Positions 1 to 5,213 of a stretch of DNA of 5,782 bases are shown here, piece after piece. How positions within the stretch are numbered: position 1 is the stretch's first letter; each line of letters opens with the position of its first letter. The position numbers and the translations under genes are program-made. Source of the stretch: Chloroflexota bacterium (GTDB lineage: Bacteria > Chloroflexota > UBA11872); contig JAPPFO010000110.1 in the NCBI GenBank assembly GCA_028875175.1, forward strand, positions 1-5,782, given 5' to 3'. A model generated the notes under the pieces. It worked only from the letters and a program-made list of their open reading frames with translations, ran no database searches and was not told the DNA's origin.

Positions 1-82
1 AAGGGGAGAGGCAGATTCGGGCGTCTTCGGCCGAAATCGGTGAGGGGTCTTCCGGGCACCCGCCGCCGGGTTACACAAGAGT

Positions 83-116
83 CCCCTTTGAGGGAGAGGG
101 TTGGGGTGAGGGTGGG
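83..116 (+). repeat. G-rich intergenic repeat with G-quadruplex potential
   Basis: A CCCCTTTGAGGG start runs into five G-tracts at 92-94, 98-100, 103-106, 110-112 and 114-116, separated by loops of 3, 2, 3 and 1 bases. This fits the usual four-tract G-quadruplex pattern on the plus strand. From memory, strings of the type GAGGGAGAGGGTTGGGG recur between genes in many GC-rich bacterial genomes, so I call it a dispersed intergenic repeat. A second partial match, AAGGGGAGAGG, lies at 1-11 in the same orientation. Copy number cannot be seen from one window. Confidence 0.55.
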
Positions 117-212
117 CGCTGCCCTCCGCAACCAAGCCCGAGGCAGAAACACCAAGCGCAGTCCCCCCGTCCAGTCCACCAATCCCCGCCAAAATGCACC
201 CCGCGCCGCCTC

Positions 213-236
213 AAGAGTTTTTTGGAAAAAACTCTT
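213..236. promoter_or_regulatory. Perfect AT-rich inverted repeat, candidate operator
   Basis: Two perfect 11-base arms, AAGAGTTTTTT (213-223) and AAAAAACTCTT (226-236), flank a GG centre. The 24-base palindrome ends 44 bases before the chosen ATG of the debranching enzyme. It stands out because the surrounding DNA is very GC-rich. Position and symmetry suit a dimeric repressor or activator site controlling the GDE/hydrolase operon. It is not a normal intrinsic terminator: the stem is AT-rich and no separate T-tract follows on either strand. It could also belong to a dispersed repeat. The symmetry is directly visible; the function is inferred. Confidence 0.5.
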
Positions 237-280
237 ACGCGCGCAAAGCCGCCCCATTTCGCCCCCCAGAGATCCCCCGC

Positions 281-2269
281 ATGAGCAACCTCCAACTCCC
301 CCCCGAACTCTTCACCGGCTCCCCCAACCCGCTCCTCGAGCGCGAGTGGCTCGTCACCAACGGCGTCGGCGGCTTCGCCTGCGCCACCCTCGCCGGCACC
401 GCCACCCGCCGCTACCACGGCCTCCTCGTCGCCGCCGACCCACCCCCCAACGCCCGCTGGGTCCTGGTCTCCGGCGCCGACGAGTTCATCAGCCACGCCG
501 ATGCCCCCGAGATCCCCCTCAGCACCCAGGAGTACGACGGCGGCGTGGTGCACCCCGTCGGCTACCCCGCCATTGCCTCCTTCACCCTCCGCGGCCAGCG
601 CCCCATCTGGCGCTTCGACACCGACCACGGCCCAGTCGAGAAGACCATTTGGATGGAACGCGGACGCAGCCGCACCTTCGTCCGCTACACCAACCTATCC
701 GGTGACCTCCTGCGCCTCCGCGTCCGCCCATTCGTCACCCTCCGCTGGTTCCACGCCCTGCGCCGCGGCGCCGACCCGTCATTCGAGGCCCTGCAAACCG
801 GCCCCGGCTCGCTCTCCGTGCGCGCCGAGGGCGACGCCCCCTGCGTACACCTTGGCGGCAGTGGCTGGCGGCTCGAGTTGTGCCTGGACTGGTACTGGAA
901 CTTCCATCGCCGCGTCGAACAGGCCCGCGGCTTCGACCACACCGAAGACGCCTTCGCTCCAGCCGACTTTGTTGCCGAGATGCGCCCCGGACACGGCGTC
1001 ACCCTGCAACTCGTCGCCGATGACCTCCAATCCGCTTCCGACGTCGATGCCTCGCTGGCCAGGTTTGACGCGCGATCCGTCTCGCTGGTGGCCTCTGCCG
1101 CCGACCCCTTGGAGCAGCGCTTGCGGCTGGCCGCGGACCAGACCCTCGTACATCGCGGGCCGGCCCTTCCCGGCTTCACCCCCGAGCCCAACACCGTCAT
1201 CGCCGGCTATCCCTGGTTCGGCGACTGGGGCCGCGACACCCTCATCGCACTGCCCGGCCTCTGCCTGGAAACCGGTCGCGCCTCCACGGCCAAGACCGTC
1301 CTGCTCAACTACGCCCAGGCCATCGACCAGGGCATGGTCCCCAACCGCTGGCCCGACGCCGGCGACGAGCCCGAGTACCACGCCTTCGACTCCGCCCTCT
1401 GGTTCACCCACGCCCTGGCCGCCTACGTGCGCGCCACGGACGACACCGAAGTCCTCAACGTGCTCGGCACCGCCCTGCTCGAGATCATCGAATGGCACAT
1501 CCGCGGCACCCGCCACGGCATCCGCATGGATCCGGACGATGGCCTGCTGACCGGCGGCGAGGACGGCCTCCAGCTGACCTGGATGGACGCCAAATTCGAG
1601 GACTGGGTCGTCACCCCGCGTCGCGGCAAACCTGTGGAGATCAACGCCCTCTGGTACGCCGGCCTCAAATTCGCGGAAGAGGCCTTCGCTCGAATCGGCT
1701 GGCGCGACGCCTTCGACACCGACATCTTGTCCCTGATTGAGGACTCGTTCGCGACCCGCTTCTGGAATCCCGAGACCGGTGGCCTCTTCGATGTCGTTGA
1801 CGGTCCCGACGGCTCCGACCCCGCCATTCGCCCGAATCAGGTCATCGCCCTCGCGGTCGCCGGCGACCTGCTGTCGCCGCAACAGCGCGCATCGGTCCTG
1901 GCGCAGGCCCGCGACGCCCTGTTGACGCCCGTCGGGCTACGCTCCCTGGCGCCCGACGATCCCGCCTACTGCTCCCACTACGGCGGCGGACCCCGCGAGC
2001 GCGACGGCGCCTACCATCAGGGCCCCGTCTGGAGTTGGCTGCTCGGCATGTATATCCAGGCCAGCCTCGAGGCTGGGGCCCCGGCCGATGAACTGCGCGG
2101 CATTCGAGAAGCCATGCTGGCGCACCTCAGCGATGGCGTGGTGGGCGCCGTCAGCGAGCTATTCCAGCCCGCCCCCCCCTTCGGCCCCGAAGGCGCCCCC
2201 GCGCAGGCCTGGGGCGCCGCCGAATGGCTGCGGGGGTTGCGCCTGCTGCGAGCCGCCAATGGCCGCTGA
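281..2269 (+). CDS. Amylo-alpha-1,6-glucosidase (archaeal/bacterial-type glycogen debranching enzyme)
   Basis: Predicted cytoplasmic enzyme of 662 residues that hydrolyses alpha-1,6 branch points in glycogen-like glucans. The N-terminal GDE domain (about 17-250) carries EWLVTNGVGGFA (22-33) and TRRYHGLLVAA (42-52). The C-terminal (alpha/alpha)6-barrel (about 270-655) carries AGYPWFGDWGRDT (308-320), VPNRWPD (353-359), FDSALWF (369-375), GGEDGLQLTWMDAK (425-438), GKPVEINALWY (449-459) and YHQGPVWSWLLG (578-589). Asp370 and Glu626 (in SELF) are my positional candidates for the catalytic pair. The family is usually about 650-700 residues, so the gene looks whole. ATG 281 is chosen because family homology begins there. 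An in-frame ATG at 194 would add 29 unrelated residues and place the AT palindrome inside the gene. No strong ribosome site precedes either start. The segment after Glu626 lacks the usual Asp-Gly-Asp. Family call is very secure; exact substrate is not. Confidence 0.95.
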   Translation: MSNLQLPPELFTGSPNPLLEREWLVTNGVGGFACATLAGTATRRYHGLLVAADPPPNARWVLVSGADEFISHADAPEIPLSTQEYDGGVVHPVGYPAIASFTLRGQRPIWRFDTDHGPVEKTIWMERGRSRTFVRYTNLSGDLLRLRVRPFVTLRWFHALRRGADPSFEALQTGPGSLSVRAEGDAPCVHLGGSGWRLELCLDWYWNFHRRVEQARGFDHTEDAFAPADFVAEMRPGHGVTLQLVADDLQSASDVDASLARFDARSVSLVASAADPLEQRLRLAADQTLVHRGPALPGFTPEPNTVIAGYPWFGDWGRDTLIALPGLCLETGRASTAKTVLLNYAQAIDQGMVPNRWPDAGDEPEYHAFDSALWFTHALAAYVRATDDTEVLNVLGTALLEIIEWHIRGTRHGIRMDPDDGLLTGGEDGLQLTWMDAKFEDWVVTPRRGKPVEINALWYAGLKFAEEAFARIGWRDAFDTDILSLIEDSFATRFWNPETGGLFDVVDGPDGSDPAIRPNQVIALAVAGDLLSPQQRASVLAQARDALLTPVGLRSLAPDDPAYCSHYGGGPRERDGAYHQGPVWSWLLGMYIQASLEAGAPADELRGIREAMLAHLSDGVVGAVSELFQPAPPFGPEGAPAQAWGAAEWLRGLRLLRAANGR

Positions 2270-3155
2270 CCCCGTCGCCGACTGGGCGCCCCCCTCCGGC
2301 CGGCACGTTCAGATTCCGGCCGGCGACTGCTTTGTCCGCGAGGCTGGCGACGGTCAGCCAACCCTTGTCCTGCTGCACGGCCTGCCCGACGACTCCCGTA
2401 TCTACGGCTGCCTGCAACCCAGGCTCGCCGCCGCCCATCGCACCGTCGCCCCCGACTTCCTTGGCTGGGGTTCATCGCAACCTAACGACGGCTTGTCCCT
2501 CGGGTTCGACATGTTGGACCGCACGCTCGCCCAGATCCTCGATGCGCTCGAACTGGACCGCGTCGTCCTGGTCGCCCACGACATGTCCGGGCCCGCGGCC
2601 ATCCGCTGGACCGCCGCTAACCCCGAACGCGCCCACGCCCTGGTGCTGCTGAACACCTACTACGGTTGGAACTCCGCCCGCATGCCGTTCGCCCTCAAGC
2701 TGCTGCACCTGCCCTACGCCGGGCGTATGGTGCGGCGCTTTCTCGACATCGGCCGAACGGGCCTGTCGTGGCACGTGTATCGCTGGCAAGTCGGCCAGGT
2801 CTTGCCTGGCTGGACGGCCGACTTCGATCGTCTGCTACGGATCTTTCACAGTGTCTTCCGTCACTCGCGGGCCGCCCGGCGGGCCTTCCACACCGTCAAC
2901 AACGAACTCGTTGACCAGATCGAGTCCAACCAGCGCAGCCTGGAAACGCTCACCGCCCTGCAAACGCCCACGCTCATCCTCTGGGGCGCCCGCGACCCCT
3001 ATCTCAAACCGGCCGTCGCCCGCCAGTTCCACCGGCTGCTGCCGAGCTCTGAACTACACATGGTGGCCGGCGCCGGACACTTCGTTCAGCTCCAGGCGCC
3101 CGACGAGATGTCTGACCGCATCCTGCGTTTCATCCGCGAGGCCGACCCCGGCTAG
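2259..3155 (+). CDS. Alpha/beta-hydrolase, epoxide hydrolase / haloalkane dehalogenase-like
   Basis: A 298-residue alpha/beta-hydrolase with no signal peptide, so probably cytoplasmic. The oxyanion-hole region is LLHGLPDD (38-45), followed by APDFLGWGSS (64-73). The nucleophile elbow AHDMS (106-110) puts Asp108, not Ser, at the nucleophile position, as in epoxide hydrolases and haloalkane dehalogenases. A helical cap covers about 135-230. The acid is probably Asp246 in WGARDPYL, and the catalytic base His274 in GAGHFVQ. The residues that help bind halide in classical dehalogenases (Asn after HG, Trp after the nucleophile) are Leu42 and Met109 here. That favours epoxide hydrolase or another hydrolysis; substrate unknown. 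ATG 2259 overlaps the debranching enzyme gene by 11 bases, suggesting translational coupling. The frame is open further upstream, but only inside the preceding gene. Confidence 0.88.
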   Translation: MAADPVADWAPPSGRHVQIPAGDCFVREAGDGQPTLVLLHGLPDDSRIYGCLQPRLAAAHRTVAPDFLGWGSSQPNDGLSLGFDMLDRTLAQILDALELDRVVLVAHDMSGPAAIRWTAANPERAHALVLLNTYYGWNSARMPFALKLLHLPYAGRMVRRFLDIGRTGLSWHVYRWQVGQVLPGWTADFDRLLRIFHSVFRHSRAARRAFHTVNNELVDQIESNQRSLETLTALQTPTLILWGARDPYLKPAVARQFHRLLPSSELHMVAGAGHFVQLQAPDEMSDRILRFIREADPG

Positions 3156-3943
3156 CTGGGCGGGCGCTGCCTCGGCGGATGCCGGTCGGAACGAACCGCG
3201 TTCGTCCCGCCCCGCCGCAACTTCCGCGTCTCCGCCCGCGCGTCATCCCGCGGCCGCGCCCGGATCCCGGTAACCGCCCGCACCCCGCCCACAATCGCCG
3301 CCCGCTCCTCGTCCGTCAGCGTCTCCCACCGATAGTTGTGATCCGACTTGCGAATGAACTCCAACAGCCGGTCCCGCAGCGCCGACCAGCCGCGCTGTTG
3401 CCGCGCTCGCAGCGTCGCGAGCCCGGGTCGCCGTCGCAGCGCCTCGCGCACGTGCGGCAAACAAAACGGATCGCCTTCCATCAGCGCCTCGTCCAGCTCG
3501 CGCTCATCGCCGTGCTGCGTCAGAACGTCCAGCGCCCGTCCGGCTGCCGACGTCTCTGCCTCGCAGACCGGGCAGGTTGCGGGCGCTCTCGGTCGGCGCG
3601 AGTCGGTGCCCGCCAACCCGCGCAGCCGCGACCGGACTCCCCTGAAGCCGCCGTCGCCTCCGAGCTCTGGCGCGCCGGCAAGCTCCCTCACGAGCGTGTT
3701 CAGAATGTCCCGATAGGTTATGGCCACGGCCAACGCGTCCAGCTTCTCCAGGAAGTGCCCGGCGTGAACCTCGCAAAAGCCGCGCGCCTCACGAATCGTG
3801 GCGCGCAAGTCGACGTCGTTGACGTGCTCATAGATGTACGACTCCAGAAAACGGTCCGCGCGCCGCGTTGACAGACGGCAAATGGCGCACCCCGAACGCC
3901 CCAGCGCGTCCACCAGGTCCTCAAACGTCGCTTCGGTGCTCAC
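3152..3943 (-). CDS. DUF6062-like protein with paired CxxC/CxxH motifs
   Basis: A 263-residue protein resembling the DUF6062 family, recognised from memory; its function is unknown to me. It has two similar Cys/His units: C19-x2-C22 with C57-x2-H60 (GFCEVH), and C124-x2-C127 (CPVC) with C161-x2-H164 (FCLPH). Each could form one tetrahedral metal site, probably zinc; metal binding is inferred. A Gly/Arg-rich linker (about 90-120) separates them. The C-terminal DHNYRWETLTDEE (201-213) followed by VGGVRAVTG is family-like, and a basic tail (about 228-263) ends the protein. No signal peptide or membrane segment is seen. I chose GTG 3943, with GAGA upstream. A TTG at 3976 would add 11 residues and has no ribosome site. 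It converges on the hydrolase gene with a 4-base overlap and is divergent from the dehydrogenase gene. Confidence 0.8.
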   Translation of the reverse strand: MSTEATFEDLVDALGRSGCAICRLSTRRADRFLESYIYEHVNDVDLRATIREARGFCEVHAGHFLEKLDALAVAITYRDILNTLVRELAGAPELGGDGGFRGVRSRLRGLAGTDSRRPRAPATCPVCEAETSAAGRALDVLTQHGDERELDEALMEGDPFCLPHVREALRRRPGLATLRARQQRGWSALRDRLLEFIRKSDHNYRWETLTDEERAAIVGGVRAVTGIRARPRDDARAETRKLRRGGTNAVRSDRHPPRQRPPS

Positions 3944-4016
3944 CGGATCTCGTAATTCAGTGGCATTCCTATGCAAGGTGCCACAACGTCGCAGGAGGCC
4001 GACGAGCCGTCGTCCG

Positions 4017-4022
4017 TATACT
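4017..4022 (+). promoter_or_regulatory. Candidate -10 element for the dehydrogenase gene
   Basis: TATACT matches five of six bases of the sigma-70 TATAAT consensus and ends 28 bases before ATG 4051, which would give a short leader. No good -35 hexamer is found 16-18 bases upstream, where the sequence is GC-rich. A short inverted repeat, GACGA (4001-4005) and TCGTC (4010-4014), sits just upstream and could be an operator. GTATAC (4016-4021) is itself a palindrome, so the site might also serve the divergent minus-strand gene. Confidence 0.4.
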
Positions 4023-4050
4023 CTGCCCGCTCGCCCCCGGAACCGTTGCC

Positions 4051-5124
4051 ATGTCCACGCACTCGATTGCTGTAGTTCCCGGCGACGGGATCGGTCTCGA
4101 GGTCATCCGCGAAGGCCGCCTCACCCTCGAAACGCTCAGCGAGGTCACCGGCGACCTGATCCTGGAGTTTGAGGACTTCCCCTGGGGGTGCCAGTACTAC
4201 CTGGATCATGGCGAAATGATGCCCTCCGACGCCCTCAAGACGCTGGAGCAGTTCGACGCCATCTACTTCGGCGCCTGCGGGTTTCCCAGCGTTCCCGACC
4301 CCATCTCTCAACGCGAGATGATTCTGCTAATCCGCCAGAGCTTCCAGCAATTCGCCAACATCCGCCCGGTCCGCACGTGGCCGGGCGTCCCCAGCCCGCT
4401 CGCGGCCGACCGGCTGGAGGGGATCGACTTCATTTGCGTCCGCGAAAACTCTGAGGGCGAATACGCCGGCGCTGGCGGTCGCGTGCACAAGGACACGCCC
4501 TACGAGGTCGCGCTCCAGACCACCGTGTTCACCCGCGTAGGAGTCGAGCGCGTGATCCGCCACGCCTTCGAACTCACCGAACGCCTGGGGCGCCGCCACG
4601 TCACCAACGTAACCAAGTCCAACGCCCTGCAATTCGCGCCAGTCTTCTGGGACGAGGTCTTCGACGAGGTTGCGCGCGAAAATCCCGCCATCACCACCGA
4701 CCGCAACCTGGTCGACGCCTGCGCCGCTCGGATGGTGGGCAATCCTCAGACCCTGGACGTGCTGGTTGCCTCCAACCTCTTTGGCGACATTCTGTCAGAC
4801 ATCGGCGGTGCGCTGATGGGCAGCCTGGGCGTTCCCCCCAGCGCCAACCTCAGCCCCGGCACCGGATACCCCCCGATGTTCGAACCGGTTCACGGCTCCG
4901 CGCCCGACATCGCCGGCCAGGAGATAGCCAACCCCCTCGCATCCATCTGGTCGGCGGCGATGATGGTGGAGGAGTTCGGGCATCTCGAAGCCTCCAACCT
5001 GCTTCTGGATGCCGTGGCGGACGTGACCGCTTCGGGTGTGCTCACCGTCGATCTGGGCGGCGCGGCCTCCACCGGAGATTTCGGCCAGGCCGTACGGACG
5101 GCCCTCAAAGCCCGCGCATCCTGA
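4051..5124 (+). CDS. Isocitrate/isopropylmalate-family dehydrogenase, closest to tartrate / D-malate dehydrogenase
   Basis: A 357-residue cytoplasmic beta-decarboxylating dehydrogenase that oxidises and decarboxylates a 2-hydroxy acid. Visible are VVPGDGIG (8-15), the substrate-binding arginines Arg95, Arg105 and Arg131 (RENSEGEY, 131-138), the catalytic pair Tyr138 and Lys189 (VTKSNAL), and metal-binding Asp222, Asp246 and Asp250 (NLFGDILSD). HGSAPDIAG (281-289) has Asp286-Ile287, which in this family predicts NAD+ rather than NADP+. FPWGCQYYLDHGEMMP (43-58), DAIYFGACG (69-77), TRVGVERVIRHAFEL (161-175) and FWDEVF (199-204) resemble the tartrate/D-malate branch (E. coli DmlA is about 361 residues) more than LeuB. 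No leu genes are adjacent. The helix before Arg95 lacks the Trp typical of DmlA, so isopropylmalate or another acid remains possible. ATG 4051 is where homology starts; ribosome binding is weak. Confidence 0.93.
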   Translation: MSTHSIAVVPGDGIGLEVIREGRLTLETLSEVTGDLILEFEDFPWGCQYYLDHGEMMPSDALKTLEQFDAIYFGACGFPSVPDPISQREMILLIRQSFQQFANIRPVRTWPGVPSPLAADRLEGIDFICVRENSEGEYAGAGGRVHKDTPYEVALQTTVFTRVGVERVIRHAFELTERLGRRHVTNVTKSNALQFAPVFWDEVFDEVARENPAITTDRNLVDACAARMVGNPQTLDVLVASNLFGDILSDIGGALMGSLGVPPSANLSPGTGYPPMFEPVHGSAPDIAGQEIANPLASIWSAAMMVEEFGHLEASNLLLDAVADVTASGVLTVDLGGAASTGDFGQAVRTALKARAS

Positions 5125-5213
5125 GCCAAACCCTTGTCGCCGTGTCCCGGCCTGCCTACGATTGAGCACCTAGGCCTCTAACCACTGGCCGTTGTCGGCC
5201 GTTCTGATCCCTC
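5125..5213 (+). promoter_or_regulatory. Intergenic gap with a candidate promoter for the tatB-like gene
   Basis: TTGTCG (5134-5139) and TACGAT (5157-5162), separated by exactly 17 bases, each match four of six consensus positions of a sigma-70-type promoter. Transcription would begin near 5169, giving a leader of about 45 bases. The leader contains a tandem GGCCGTT (5187-5193 and 5197-5203) with a 10-base period. No intrinsic terminator for the dehydrogenase gene is visible: the only inverted repeat (GGCCT at 5149-5153, AGGCC at 5173-5177) is short and has no T-tract. Confidence 0.35.

Larger units (their letters stand above)
1..280. other. Non-coding region upstream of the debranching enzyme, with repeats and hairpins
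   Basis: This stretch has no convincing gene. Long open frames cross it on both strands, but their products are Arg/Pro-rich or Gly/Ala-rich low-complexity translations typical of GC-rich shadow frames. It contains small palindromes: TTCGGCCGAA at 26-35, inside a bulged hairpin of GATTCGG (14-20) with CCGAAATC (31-38), and ACCCG (58-62) with CGGGT (67-71) around a 4-base loop. It also holds the G-rich repeat and the AT-rich palindrome listed separately. Positions 121-212 show nothing recognisable. No clear -35/-10 pair is visible for the downstream gene. Confidence 0.7.

Noticed and set aside
194..280. Upstream ATG extending the debranching enzyme by 29 residues
   Set aside because: The extra residues do not resemble the family N-terminus and would be encoded across the AT-rich palindrome; homology begins just after ATG 281.
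71..628. Open frames on both strands over the start region (40-705 plus, 71-628 minus)
   Set aside because: Their translations are Arg/Pro-rich or Gly/Ala/Val-rich with no motifs and overlap a confidently identified gene; they are shadows of GC-rich coding.
779..1882. Long minus-strand frame of 367 residues inside the debranching enzyme gene
   Set aside because: It is the antisense shadow of conserved GDE motifs and has no recognisable domain.
2583..2588. Ser110 as a serine-hydrolase nucleophile
   Set aside because: The small-x-nucleophile-x-small pattern fits Ala106-His107-Asp108-Met109-Ser110; taking Ser110 as the nucleophile would break the spacing.
3179..3871. Plus-strand frame of 230 residues opposite the DUF6062-like gene
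   Set aside because: The minus-strand product has ordered Cys/His motifs and family-like segments; the plus-strand translation has none.
3993..3998. AGGAGG, a perfect ribosome-binding hexamer
   Set aside because: No ATG, GTG or TTG lies 5-10 bases downstream, so it probably has no role in initiation.
3868..4050. Upstream extension of the dehydrogenase by 61 residues
   Set aside because: The dehydrogenase nucleotide-binding start follows directly after ATG 4051; the extension would run into the divergent gene.
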